From an uncultured Collinsella sp. (GTDB taxonomy: Bacteria; Actinomycetota; Coriobacteriia; Coriobacteriales; Coriobacteriaceae): a DNA stretch of 23,504 nucleotides. The notes beneath the pieces were generated by a model. The model was not told where the DNA came from. It saw only the letters and a program-made list of their open reading frames with translations, and searched no databases. The stretch spans positions 1 through 23,504 of the forward strand of contig CALBOJ010000017.1 of the NCBI GenBank assembly GCA_937896835.1. The letters are read 5' to 3'. This document shows positions 14,940 to 22,633 of this stretch, one piece after another. Position 1 is the stretch's first letter; each line of letters starts with the position of its first letter. A program made the position numbers and the translations under genes.

Positions 14940-15644
14940 TTAACGAGCGGCTCGCTGCGATTTGCGCCACAACAGATACGAGTAGACGTAGACAGCTCCA
15001 ACCGAACCAAACGCCAGAACCGCAATCACCGCGGCGACGACTTCACTCGAAAGCACGCTGCCTGCCACGCCCATCACAATCAGGCCAATACCCAGCACCA
15101 TAAAGCAGGCGCCGCCAAAACGCTGCGTACGGCGCCAGTTCTCGGGATCGGCAAGCGCCCAAGGTGTCTTGATACCGAGCGTATAGTTCTGCTTCACACG
15201 CGGCAAGTAGTTGCCTACGCCGATGAACAGCAAACCGACAACACCGGAAATCAGCACGTTAACCGAACCGACCGCCGGCACCACGCCCCAGACCGTAAGC
15301 TCTCCCAGCCAGCTTATGGCGCACATGAACAAGGTGAAGGCGATTACGAAGCCCTGATAGAACTTGCCCGAGGTTCGATATGCCTCGCCTTTGGGGTCGA
15401 TGCGCGGCACCACGCAGAACATTGCGAGAAGCGCCAGAGGCAGCGCGCTGAGCGCGGAGGCCATCCAGCTAGGACCCCAACCGTCGACGGCGCCGTTCGC
15501 GCCCCAGTGCGTGGGAATCTGCGCAGGCAAGCTCGGCATCACCATGAGGTGCGCTACGACATTGGCGACGCACAGAGCGACCAGCGCAATCCACACGCGC
15601 GACGATACCCCCGTGGGGTGAATGCCCTTGTTTTCGTTATTCAT
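14940..15644 (-). CDS. SdpI-family membrane protein (DUF1648 plus SdpI)
   Basis: This is a 234-residue polytopic membrane protein with about six hydrophobic helices. The N-terminal third carries the DUF1648-type signature of IPTHWGANGAVDGWG (about 43-57) after the first helix. The C-terminal part has the SdpI-type KQNYTLGIKTPWALADPENWRRTQRFGG block. In Bacillus subtilis, SdpI is both the immunity protein against the cannibalism toxin SDP and a signal receptor that sequesters the repressor SdpR. Distant homologues are widespread, and their toxin partner is often unknown; no toxin gene is visible here. The start at 15644 overlaps the 3' end of the ArsR-type gene by 8 nt with AAGGTGA upstream, so the two are translationally coupled. 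Confidence 0.88.
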   Translation of the reverse strand: MNNENKGIHPTGVSSRVWIALVALCVANVVAHLMVMPSLPAQIPTHWGANGAVDGWGPSWMASALSALPLALLAMFCVVPRIDPKGEAYRTSGKFYQGFVIAFTLFMCAISWLGELTVWGVVPAVGSVNVLISGVVGLLFIGVGNYLPRVKQNYTLGIKTPWALADPENWRRTQRFGGACFMVLGIGLIVMGVAGSVLSSEVVAAVIAVLAFGSVGAVYVYSYLLWRKSQRAAR

Positions 15645-15915
15645 CCTTATCACCTTCAGTGTTTGTAAAGCCCATAAACCAGCCAATTAAATCCTGCATG
15701 ACGGTGGTGTTTAAGCTGTATACGATGTTTTGGCCATGGCGCTCGTCGGTCACCAACCCGGCATTTTTGAGCGTCGCCAAGTGATGGCTTAGCGACGGCT
15801 TACTGATATCGAAATGCTCGGCAAGCTCCCCCGCCGTGCAATTGCCCTCGCGCAGTAACTCCAAAATGCGCCGTCGCGTTGGATCGGCAAGCGCCTTAAA
15901 ACCCTCTCCCGGCAT
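15637..15915 (-). CDS. ArsR-family transcriptional regulator (SdpR-like)
   Basis: This 92-residue winged-helix regulator has the ArsR/SmtB layout: FKALADPTRRRILELLREG, then ELAEHFDISKPSLSHHLATLKNAGLV (recognition helix around SKPSLSHHL), then a beta-wing (DERHGQNIVYSLN) and a C-terminal dimerisation helix. The helix 3 metal motif (ELCVCDL type) is absent and reads ELAEHFD, so metal sensing is unlikely, as in SdpR. The start at 15915 is chosen over 15933 because AGGAGG lies 4 nt upstream of it. It is cotranscribed with the overlapping SdpI-like gene. A dyad overlapping its promoter suggests autorepression. Confidence 0.9.
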   Translation of the reverse strand: MPGEGFKALADPTRRRILELLREGNCTAGELAEHFDISKPSLSHHLATLKNAGLVTDERHGQNIVYSLNTTVMQDLIGWFMGFTNTEGDKDE

Positions 15916-15949
15916 AAGACCTCCTCTCATCATCTCTCATGACGTGCAC

Positions 15950-15987
15950 ACTATACTCAATATTTAGATGTTTGTCTAATTGTCTAA
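15950..15987 (-). promoter_or_regulatory. Promoter and probable operator of the sdpR-sdpI-like pair
   Basis: On the minus strand TTAGAC (15979-15974), 18 bp, TATAGT (15955-15950). The -35 region overlaps the dyad TTAGA-6 bp-TCTAA (15964-15968 and 15975-15979). A third TCTAA half-site (15983-15987) is spaced 8 bp from the second. Position over the -35 box suggests repression by the ArsR-type product. Confidence 0.6.
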
Positions 15988-16163
15988 TTTTACACTCAAA
16001 AAATAGCCGCCCCCGCGTAATGCGAAGACGGCCACTTCTCACGCTACAAACGTGTTTCGGAGTTGGCTAACCCGCGGCAACGGGTGCCATCTGCTTCATC
16101 TTATGCGAATCACTGCCTCATTTCAACAAGCCCCTAGGGCTCAAATGGAATCGCGATAATACC

Positions 16164-16169
16164 TATAAT
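16164..16169 (+). promoter_or_regulatory. tcdA: -10 box of tcdA
   Basis: A perfect TATAAT lies 45 bp upstream of the tcdA start. The -35 position (16141-16146, TCAAAT) is poor. The rest of 15988-16160 shows only short hairpins such as ACCCG-6 nt-CGGGT near 16070; I see no gene there. Confidence 0.5.
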
Positions 16170-16213
16170 GGCGATAGCTAAAACACGAATCGCTTCCCCA
16201 TCGGAGGATGTCT

Positions 16214-17011
16214 ATGACCGAAACCACAGCCGCAACTCCCAACGAGACACGCGACACCAAGCTCGAGATCATCATGGGCCGCGAGGCACTCGATAAGCTC
16301 GCCGATGCTACGGTGCTGGTGCTCGGCTGCGGAGGCGTGGGCTCCAACTGCTGCGAGGCACTCGCCCGCGGCGGCATCGGGCATTTTGTAATTCTGGACA
16401 AGGACATCATCGCACCCAGCAATATCAATCGCCAGGCCATCGCCTTTCACAGCACCATCGGCAAGCGCAAGGTTGACGTGATGGAAGCCATGATCCACGA
16501 TATCAATCCTGCCGCCACCGTCATCAAACGTACCGAATACCTGCTGAGCGACAACATCGATGATTTCTTCGCGAGCGTTTTGGAGCAGACGGACGGCAAG
16601 CTCGACTATGTCGTCGACGCCATCGACACCATCTCGGCCAAGCTCACCATTGCCAAATATGCTCAGGACCACGGCATTCGTTTGGTTAGCTCCATGGGCG
16701 GGGCCAACAAGCTCCATCCCGAGTGCCTCCGCTTTGCCGACATTTTCGATACGGTACGTGATCCCATGAGCCGCATCATGCGCAAAGAATGCAAAAAACG
16801 CGGCATCAAGAGCCTGCACGTGCTATTTAGCTGCGAGGAATCGGTTAAGACCCAGCCCCGCGACCCTTCCAACATCCACGAGCGCACCGAGCTGGGAACT
16901 GCGAGCTTTATGCCACCCATCATGGGACAGATGATCGCCGGCGAGGTTATCCGCCAGGTCAGCGGGCGCGGGTGCGAGCATGTGCGCGCCGACGGCCAGC
17001 GCCTAGATTAA
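16214..17011 (+). CDS. tcdA: tRNA threonylcarbamoyladenosine dehydratase
   Basis: This is a 265-residue E1-like (ThiF/MoeB superfamily) ATP-dependent enzyme. TcdA (CsdL/YgdL) cyclises t6A37 in ANN-decoding tRNAs to ct6A. The ATP-binding motif is VLVLGCGGVGSNCCEAL (about 37-53), followed by ILDKDIIAPSNINRQ (family D-x-x-x-x-S-N-x-N-R-Q, nucleotide-binding Arg), DAIDTISAK and the SSMGGANK loop. The middle KKRGIKSLHVLFSCEES and the C-terminal GTASFMPPIMGQMIAGEVI are typical of this subgroup and not of ThiF or UBA enzymes. The ATG at 16214 is preferred to 16208 because GGAGG then sits 6 nt upstream. It is cotranscribed with the following TatD gene (14-nt gap). Confidence 0.93.
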   Translation: MTETTAATPNETRDTKLEIIMGREALDKLADATVLVLGCGGVGSNCCEALARGGIGHFVILDKDIIAPSNINRQAIAFHSTIGKRKVDVMEAMIHDINPAATVIKRTEYLLSDNIDDFFASVLEQTDGKLDYVVDAIDTISAKLTIAKYAQDHGIRLVSSMGGANKLHPECLRFADIFDTVRDPMSRIMRKECKKRGIKSLHVLFSCEESVKTQPRDPSNIHERTELGTASFMPPIMGQMIAGEVIRQVSGRGCEHVRADGQRLD

Positions 17012-17025
17012 CGAGACGCGCAGCA

Positions 17026-17808
17026 ATGGCACAGCAGTTATTTGACGCGCACTGTCACCTTGATTTAATGGCTCACCCGGACGCCGTTGCCGACGAGGCG
17101 ACGGCACTGGGCATGGGTCTCTTTGACTGCGGCGTCGATCCGCGCGACTTTGCGCGCGCCAAGAAGCGCGCTTGCAACCGTTCAAATATCTTTGCCGGCA
17201 TCGGCCTCCACCCCTGGTGGCTCGCCGACGGGCGATGCGGTACCGCCGAAATCAATCTGCTTTGCGAGGTCGCTGCGCAAGAGCGCTTAATTGGCGAGGT
17301 TGGACTCGACTTTTCCGCGCGCTTTGCCGGAAGCGAGCCGCTACAAATACAGGCATTTGACCGGCTCTGCGATGCGCTCGTGCAGCACCCTCTCGCCGGG
17401 CGCGTGATATCAATTCACGCTGTTCGTTCGGCAGGAACCGTACTGGACGCCCTTGAGTCATTTGGATTACTCACCCTAAGCCCCAACTCCCCCGCCATCA
17501 TCTTCCACTGGTTTAGCGGCACCTCGAACGAGTTCGTCCGCGCGCGAAACGCAGGCTGCTTTTTTTCCGTGAACGAGCGGATGCTCGCTACCAAGCGCGG
17601 TCGTGAATACGCCCGACAGATCCCACTCGACCGCCTGCTACTCGAAACCGACGCTCCAGCCGAAGCGCAAGCAGATATAAACGCACGGCAGCTCATCACA
17701 TCGCTAAAAAGCGTCTCCCGGCACATCACCGAACTTAAAAAATGCGCCGCGGAGGGCGTCGAATCGATCGTTTTGGCAAATTCGCGCTCCATATTTGACT
17801 TCCAATGA
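17026..17808 (+). CDS. TatD-family metal-dependent hydrolase
   Basis: This is a 260-residue TIM-barrel amidohydrolase-superfamily protein. Metal ligands and family signatures are visible in order: FDAHCHLD (H-x-H), GIGLHPWW, LIGEVGLDF (Glu ligand), SIHAVRS, IFHWFSGT and LLLETDAPAE (Asp). TatD proteins are Mg2+-dependent 3'-5' exonucleases/deoxyribonucleases, but many paralogues are uncharacterised. It is shorter in the middle than the TatD norm. The start at 17026 has no strong Shine-Dalgarno and relies on coupling to tcdA. The C-terminal quarter is somewhat more AT-rich than the neighbours. A MITE-like repeat begins 6 bp after the stop codon. Confidence 0.9.
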   Translation: MAQQLFDAHCHLDLMAHPDAVADEATALGMGLFDCGVDPRDFARAKKRACNRSNIFAGIGLHPWWLADGRCGTAEINLLCEVAAQERLIGEVGLDFSARFAGSEPLQIQAFDRLCDALVQHPLAGRVISIHAVRSAGTVLDALESFGLLTLSPNSPAIIFHWFSGTSNEFVRARNAGCFFSVNERMLATKRGREYARQIPLDRLLLETDAPAEAQADINARQLITSLKSVSRHITELKKCAAEGVESIVLANSRSIFDFQ

Positions 17809-17814
17809 CCCCGG

Positions 17815-18042
17815 TGGGCAAAAAACATCAAATATGAGTACTGTTGCAATGCTAGTAGCATTATTTTGCGGTAAAAGAACACCCTGATAATGTACAGCCG
17901 TTCATGATCAGGGCGTTTTAACATGTCGAAAGCCGTCTAATCCAGGCTTTTATCGCTCCCAGGCACTCAGCTAGGGCCTCAAAGGCTTGATTTTGCTGTT
18001 ACTAAAATAGTTACAGTACTCATATTTGGCATTTTTTGCCCA
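17815..18042. mobile_element. MITE-like element with 30-bp terminal inverted repeats
   Basis: This 228-bp non-coding element is bounded by 30-bp inverted repeats (17815-17844 and 18013-18042), which match at 27 of 30 positions; all three differences are transitions. Each starts TGGGCAAAAAA and ends CAAATATGAGTACTGT. Just inside each terminus is a small palindrome: AATGCTA-G-TAGCATT at 17848-17862 and CTGTTACTA-AAA-TAGTTACAG (one mismatch) at 17996-18016. The interior holds further hairpins (AAAGCC/GGCTTT near 17929-17950 and the terminator-like stem at 17882-17913). It is clearly more AT-rich than its surroundings and contains no credible ORF. No target-site duplication is obvious. It sits between convergent genes. 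Confidence 0.7.
17882..17919 (+). terminator. Terminator-like hairpin downstream of the TatD gene
   Basis: Stem CCCTGAT/ATCAGGG (17882-17888 with 17907-17913, long 18-nt loop) is followed by CGTTTTA. It lies inside the MITE-like element and could end the tcdA-TatD transcript. Confidence 0.4.
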
Positions 18043-18045
18043 CAG

Positions 18046-18081
18046 GGTCCCGGGAAGACAACAATTCGACTTCCCGGGACC
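18046..18081 (-). terminator. Stem-loop at the end of the PfkB-kinase transcript
   Basis: A perfect 12-bp stem GGTCCCGGGAAG/CTTCCCGGGACC (18046-18057 with 18070-18081, 12-nt loop) begins 6 bases after the stop codon at 18088. No T run follows, so termination efficiency is uncertain; it may protect the 3' end. Confidence 0.55.
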
Positions 18082-18087
18082 GCTCAA

Positions 18088-18951
18088 CTATTCAAAAATC
18101 GGCGCTCCGTGGCCCCAAGAGCCTTCCATGCCGCACACGGTCGAGGCAAACCCGGCAGCAAAGTCGAGCGCGCGCTCGATGGCCTCGGCGCCATCCTCAC
18201 CACGCTTGGCGGAATCGAGATAGCACATCAAAAACGAGGTGAGGAACGAGTCACCCGCACCCATGGTGTCCTTCATATCCGTTACCGGTTTAGCCAGTTG
18301 GCGGTAATAACGCTCGCCATCGTAGGCAATGCAGCCCTCAGCGCCAGCCGTTGCCGATACAAAACGCGGACCTAGGCTCTTCACCCATGCCAGACGCTCG
18401 CGAATCTCATCCTCGCTCGCAGCGTCTGCCGCGCTAAAGAACGCGAAGTCAACGTAGGGAGCAATCTGCTCGTAGTACTCATCGGTCGAATCATCCGAGA
18501 AGTCAAACGAAACGGTAATACCCGACACCTTCAGCTTAGGCAGCTCACGCTCGGTAAAGCAGTAGTTACCCGAATGGACCACATCGAACTGCTTCATATA
18601 TGCCAGATCAAAACGATCGAGCACATAGCGCGCATCGCCGCGGATGCCGCCCTCGTTCGATCCCAAAAACACGCGGTCACCATCGACCACGGTAACACGA
18701 GCCGCGCCGTTCTCGCCGATGAGTTGTTTACATTTGGCGAGCTCGACGCCCTCGTCCTCAAGGCTCGCGATGACATGCTCGGCCGCGGCGTCGTTTCCAA
18801 AGATACCCACATACGCGGAGCGCGCAGCCCCGCACTTCTTGGCATACACGGCAAAGTTCACCGCATTGCCACCCGGATACATAGTGTGGAAATGCTCGTA
18901 GCGATCGACGACGTTATCGCCAAACCCAAGAGCGCTAACGTTAAATGTCAT
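18088..18951 (-). CDS. PfkB-family sugar kinase, fructoselysine-6-kinase-like
   Basis: This is a 287-residue ribokinase/PfkB-family kinase. The N-terminal GFGDNVVDRYEH and TMYPGGNAVNFAVYAKK blocks, HSGNYCFTERELPKL, VSFDFSDDSTDEYY and DFAFFSAAD, and the C-terminal DTMGAGDSFLTSFL (GAGD catalytic Asp and anion hole) follow the same order as in FrlD, which phosphorylates fructoselysine taken up from Amadori products. The short length and missing lid insertions also fit FrlD. No FrlB-type deglycase or transporter is adjacent in this window, so the substrate is inferred only. The start is supported by GGGAG 7 nt upstream. It follows the HAD phosphatase gene by 60 bp and is probably cotranscribed with it. 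Confidence 0.85.
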   Translation of the reverse strand: MTFNVSALGFGDNVVDRYEHFHTMYPGGNAVNFAVYAKKCGAARSAYVGIFGNDAAAEHVIASLEDEGVELAKCKQLIGENGAARVTVVDGDRVFLGSNEGGIRGDARYVLDRFDLAYMKQFDVVHSGNYCFTERELPKLKVSGITVSFDFSDDSTDEYYEQIAPYVDFAFFSAADAASEDEIRERLAWVKSLGPRFVSATAGAEGCIAYDGERYYRQLAKPVTDMKDTMGAGDSFLTSFLMCYLDSAKRGEDGAEAIERALDFAAGFASTVCGMEGSWGHGAPIFE

Positions 18952-19011
18952 AGCACCGCTCCCCTCTCGTCCTAACGAGATCGCTGTAATGGCTGCCGTG
19001 CCACCCTGGCC

Positions 19012-19671
19012 CTACGCGAGTTCCAGCAAATCCGGCAGCTGGTCGATAATCTTATCCGCAGCATCTTGGCTAAATCCAAAGCGCTCCTCGCGCTTGGCAA
19101 TCACCGTCAGGCCCGCTCGCTTGCCGGCAGTAATGCCAGGCACCGAATCCTCAACGCAGCAGCAGCGATTCGCGGGCAGCCCCAGCAGGTCCAGCGCATG
19201 CAGGTAGATGTCGGGCTCGGGCTTGCTCTCCTTAAACTGTTCGCCGCTCACCACATACTCAAAGGCATCCGATAGCCCACACGCATTGAGCACTTCCTCG
19301 ATGCTATCCATGGGAGACGAGCTGGCAAGCGCCACGCGAACGCCGCGGCGCGGCAGCTCTCGAATCGTATCCACGGCGCCTGGGTTAATCAAAGCCTGAT
19401 AGTCGCGCGGACGCTTATGCGCCCACTCGTCCCAACGGGCCAACGCTTCCTCGCCAGTGAAATGTCCCTTACCGGCACGCTCAAACCAATCGACCAGCAT
19501 GCGGAGAAAGAACTGATGCGAGGTACCGACCTGACCGTTCAGCTCCTCTTGGGTCAGGTTCAGCCCAAGCTCCTTGGCAAACGCGGCAGTCTCGCCCAGG
19601 TAGTAATACTCGGTATCGACAATGACGCCGTCCATGTCAAAGATAACGGCGTCGAACGGAAATGCGGACAC
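19012..19671 (-). CDS. HAD-superfamily phosphatase (beta-phosphoglucomutase-like)
   Basis: This 219-residue HAD subfamily IA protein has motif I DAVIFDMDGVIVDTE (nucleophile Asp and acid/base Asp), a helical cap domain (about 15-85), motif II LASSSP, motif III Lys in KESKPEPDIY, and motif IV VEDSVPGITAGKRAG. It acts on small phosphorylated metabolites; the motif I pattern VIVDTE is frequent in beta-phosphoglucomutase and 2-deoxyglucose-6-phosphatase types, but the substrate cannot be told. The start is a GTG at 19671 with GGGAGG 5 nt upstream. The open frame reaches 19719, but that part crosses the terminator of the upstream gene. It is the first gene before the PfkB kinase. Confidence 0.9.
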   Translation of the reverse strand: MSAFPFDAVIFDMDGVIVDTEYYYLGETAAFAKELGLNLTQEELNGQVGTSHQFFLRMLVDWFERAGKGHFTGEEALARWDEWAHKRPRDYQALINPGAVDTIRELPRRGVRVALASSSPMDSIEEVLNACGLSDAFEYVVSGEQFKESKPEPDIYLHALDLLGLPANRCCCVEDSVPGITAGKRAGLTVIAKREERFGFSQDAADKIIDQLPDLLELA

Positions 19672-19686
19672 GGCACCCTCCCTAAC

Positions 19687-19712
19687 AAAAGGGCGCCTGT
19701 AAGCAGGCGCCC
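19687..19712 (-). terminator. Terminator of the Cof-type phosphatase gene, abutting the next Shine-Dalgarno
   Basis: A perfect 9-bp stem GGGCGCCTG/CAGGCGCCC (19691-19699 with 19704-19712, TAAG loop) is followed on the minus strand by TTTTGTTA and then directly by the GGGAGG of the next gene. Only 22 bp separate it from the upstream stop codon. Confidence 0.85.
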
Positions 19713-19734
19713 GAACCATGCATTATCGGCGATT

Positions 19735-20577
19735 CTAGCCCAGTAGCTTATCGAGTGCCACCGCGATACCGTCTTCGTTGTTATTGGCGGTCACCATCTG
19801 GGCAACTGCCTTAACCTCATCGACGGCGTTGCCCATGGCTACACCTGTGCCGGCCCACTCAATCATGGACTTGTCGTTCTGGCCGTCGCCAAACGATACG
19901 ACCTCACTGGCATCGATGCCGAGCTTGGGCAGGGCACCCTCGAGCGCACGAGCCTTGTCGATACCGGGCGCCGTGTACTCAAAGTACCAGTCGGCCGTAA
20001 ACATGCCCGAAAGCGTCTGGGTAAAGGGCGCATACATCTCCTCGTAATGCGCCTGCAGGTAGGCCGGATCGCCCGCCGTCAGCAGCTTGTCCACGGGATA
20101 AGCGTCCACAACCTCATGCAAGCTCTCGACCTCGCGGATCTTAAGATCGCACGCATCGCGCTCATACTTGACGATATTCTTCTGCGAGCCGTCAGGCAGC
20201 GTGATCATGCAATGGTACGAGTCCTCGACGTGCAAATCGCGACCGAGCGAAATCATAGGAATCACGTCGAAATTGCGCAGATGATCAATCAGACGGTGCA
20301 GCTCGTCAGCCGGCATGCCCTGGTCAAAAAGGACCTCATCGGTCTGAGCGTCGACCACATGCGCGCCATTGAAAGCGACTAGCAGACCGTCATGGTTTTG
20401 GAGGTCGAGCTCCTGCGCCAAGGCGTGCAGCCCCCATGCGGGACGGCCCGAAGCCAAAATGAGCTTAATGCCCGACTCCTGCGCCGCGAGCAGCTTCTCG
20501 CGCGTACGCGGGCTGATGACCTTTTGGTCGTTGGTGAGTGTACCGTCGATATCCATTGCGATGGCTTTGATTGCCAT
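19735..20577 (-). CDS. Cof-type HAD-IIB family hydrolase
   Basis: This is a 280-residue HAD phosphatase of the Cof/YidA type. Motif I is AMDIDGTLTNDQ (Asp9 nucleophile, Asp11), motif II LILASGRP, and motif III Lys lies in IDKARALEGALPKLG. Motif IV is VVSFGDGQNDKSMIEWAG, followed by GVAMGNAVDEVKAVA, the Cof signature. The C2-type cap occupies about residues 85-185. These enzymes dephosphorylate sugar phosphates, FMN or PLP; the specificity is not visible. The ATG at 20577 has GGGGAGG 5 nt upstream; the longer open frame upstream is not protein-like. Confidence 0.93.
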   Translation of the reverse strand: MAIKAIAMDIDGTLTNDQKVISPRTREKLLAAQESGIKLILASGRPAWGLHALAQELDLQNHDGLLVAFNGAHVVDAQTDEVLFDQGMPADELHRLIDHLRNFDVIPMISLGRDLHVEDSYHCMITLPDGSQKNIVKYERDACDLKIREVESLHEVVDAYPVDKLLTAGDPAYLQAHYEEMYAPFTQTLSGMFTADWYFEYTAPGIDKARALEGALPKLGIDASEVVSFGDGQNDKSMIEWAGTGVAMGNAVDEVKAVAQMVTANNNEDGIAVALDKLLG

Positions 20578-20752
20578 ATATGCCTCCCCATCATTGAACA
20601 ACCTTGTCTGAGCCATCATACAGAACACCCACGGCGGCTCTGTCTGCAACGGGTAAAAAGTCATATTGTCCCGAACATGAACGGCGCGCCTTCGACGATT
20701 GCGATGCCCGTCGAGGCGCCTCCCGATACATTCCATCCTATCCAAATAGCAA

Positions 20753-20784
20753 GGGCCCGTATCCCAACGGATACGGGCCCCTTT
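20753..20784 (-). terminator. pgi: Terminator hairpin of pgi
   Basis: A perfect 12-bp stem GGGCCCGTATCC/GGATACGGGCCC (20753-20764 with 20769-20780, loop CAAC) lies 32 bp after the pgi stop codon. The minus-strand T run is weak (TTGCTATTT); on the plus strand CTTT follows. A second hairpin (20687-20697 with 20709-20718, one bulge) lies further on in the same 235-bp gap, which otherwise shows no gene. Confidence 0.65.
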
Positions 20785-20812
20785 CAGCCATAAGCCAGCT
20801 CGGCCGTAAAAA

Positions 20813-22507
20813 CTACTTGCGGTGAGCGCGGTAGAACTCGATGAGCGCCTGGGTCGAAGCGTCCTGCTCGGCCTTGGCAGCGTCGTCGTGGAAGGCCGGG
20901 GTGATCTGCTTGGCAAGCTGCTTGCCCAGCTCAACGCCCCACTGGTCGTAGGAGTCGATGCCCCAGACCGTGCCCTCGACAAACGTGATGTGCTCGTACA
21001 GGGCGATGAGCTCGCCGAGCGCAAACGGGGTCAGCGTGTCACCGAAGATCGAGGTCGTCGGACGGTTGCCCTCAAAGCAGCGGGCCGGGACGATCTGCTC
21101 GGGCGTGCCCTCGGCGCGCACCTCATCGGCCGTCTTACCAAAGGCGAGCGCCTTGGTCTGGGCCAGGAAGTTGCCCAGGAACAGCTCGTGCACGTCCTGA
21201 CCGCTGTCGGTCGCAGGGTTGGCGGTATTGGCGAAGGCAATGAAATCGGCCGGAACCACCACGGTGCCCTGGTGCAGCAGCTGGTAGAAGGCGTGCTGAC
21301 CGTTGGTGCCGGGCTCGCCCCAGAAGATCTCACCGGTATCGGAGGTCACAGCGCTGCCGTCCCAGCGGACGTGCTTGCCGTTGGACTCCATGGTGAGCTG
21401 CTGCAGGTAGGCCGGGAAACGGTGCAGGTACTGGCAGTACGGCAGCACGGCGTGGCTCTTGGAACCGAAGAAGTTGACGTACCAGACGTTGAGCAGGCCC
21501 ATCAGCGCGACGGCGTTGTTCTCGAGCGGCGTGTTGCAGAAGTACTCGTCGATGGCGTGGAAGCCCTCGAGGAACTGCTGGAAGCGCTCGGGGCCGAGCA
21601 CGACGATCAGCGACAGGCCCACGGCGGAGTCGACAGAGTAGCGGCCACCGACCCAGTTCCAGAAACCAAAAGCGTTAGCGGGGTCGATGCCGAAGGCCTC
21701 GACCTTCTCGAGTGCGGTGGAAACGGCGACAAAGTGCTTGGCCACGGCCTCGGCGTTCTGCTCATCGGAGCCGTCGATGGCGCCCTGAGCCTTGAGCTGC
21801 TCGAGCATCCAGGTCTTGACCTCGCGGGCGTTGGTGAGGGTCTCGAGCGTGGTGAAGGTCTTAGAGACGATGATCACGAGCGTGGTCTCGGGATCCAGAC
21901 CCTTGAGCTTCTCGGCCTGGTCGTTGGGATCGATGTTGGAGATATAGCGGCAATCGATACCGGCGTCGGCATAGGGACGCAAGGCCTCGTAGGCCATGAC
22001 CGGGCCCAGATCGGAGCCGCCGATGCCGATGGACACCAGGTGCTCAATCTTCTTGCCGGTAACACCCTTCCACTCACCGGAGCGCACGCGCTCGGCGAAG
22101 GCATACATGCGGTCGAGAACCTCGTGCACGTCGGCGACGACGTCCTGGCCGTCGACGATGAGCTGGCCCTTCTCGCTTGCCGGGCGGCGCAGCGCGGTGT
22201 GCAGGACGGCGCGGTCCTCGGTGGTGTTGATGTGCTCGCCGGAGAACATGGCGTCGCGGCGCTCCTCGAGCTTCACCTCGCGGGCAAGATCGCACAGCAG
22301 CTTGACGGTCTCATCAGTCACCAGGTTCTTGGACAGGTCGAAGTGCAGGTCACCGGCGTCAAAGCTCAGCTTGTTCACGCGCTCGGCATCGGCGGCGAAC
22401 CAGGCCTTGAGGTCGATACCCTCGGCCTCGAGCTTCTCCTGATGGGCCTCGAGCGCCTTCCAAGCGGCAGTCGACGTAGCATCGATAGGTGCGGCAACAG
22501 TTGCCAT
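20813..22507 (-). CDS. pgi: Glucose-6-phosphate isomerase
   Basis: Pgi interconverts glucose 6-phosphate and fructose 6-phosphate in glycolysis and gluconeogenesis. The 564 residues fit the long (E. coli-type) PGI class. Visible features are the substrate-binding SIGIGGSDLGPVMAYEAL, VSKTFTTLETLTNA, the first PGI signature near WNWVGGRYSVDSAVGLS, the catalytic-Glu region YLQQLTMESNGK, the GEPGTNGQHAFYQLLHQG block (catalytic His) and the second signature YDQWGVELGKQLAKQI. The start at 22507 follows GAGGAGG by 5 nt. The gene is transcribed alone toward the terminator at 20784. Confidence 0.97.
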   Translation of the reverse strand: MATVAAPIDATSTAAWKALEAHQEKLEAEGIDLKAWFAADAERVNKLSFDAGDLHFDLSKNLVTDETVKLLCDLAREVKLEERRDAMFSGEHINTTEDRAVLHTALRRPASEKGQLIVDGQDVVADVHEVLDRMYAFAERVRSGEWKGVTGKKIEHLVSIGIGGSDLGPVMAYEALRPYADAGIDCRYISNIDPNDQAEKLKGLDPETTLVIIVSKTFTTLETLTNAREVKTWMLEQLKAQGAIDGSDEQNAEAVAKHFVAVSTALEKVEAFGIDPANAFGFWNWVGGRYSVDSAVGLSLIVVLGPERFQQFLEGFHAIDEYFCNTPLENNAVALMGLLNVWYVNFFGSKSHAVLPYCQYLHRFPAYLQQLTMESNGKHVRWDGSAVTSDTGEIFWGEPGTNGQHAFYQLLHQGTVVVPADFIAFANTANPATDSGQDVHELFLGNFLAQTKALAFGKTADEVRAEGTPEQIVPARCFEGNRPTTSIFGDTLTPFALGELIALYEHITFVEGTVWGIDSYDQWGVELGKQLAKQITPAFHDDAAKAEQDASTQALIEFYRAHRK

Positions 22508-22633
22508 AGAGTCCTCCTCAGCATACGGGCGCACGCCTCCATGCGCCCGGACATTCAGATGCCACTATTCTAGCGCAGGTCAAGACTATAATCAGCGAGC
22601 GTTGCCAATCGGCCCCCAAACGGCAACCGACCA

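Noticed and set aside
20822..22573. Long plus-strand open frame (583 codons) opposite pgi
   Set aside because: It lies exactly antisense to a fully recognisable Pgi. Long antisense frames are expected from the GC-rich codon bias; its translation shows no family motif.
22508..22633. pgi promoter (TAGAAT with a nearby TTGACC)
   Set aside because: The two hexamers are only a few bases apart and no acceptable -35 lies 16-18 bp from TAGAAT, so I did not list it.
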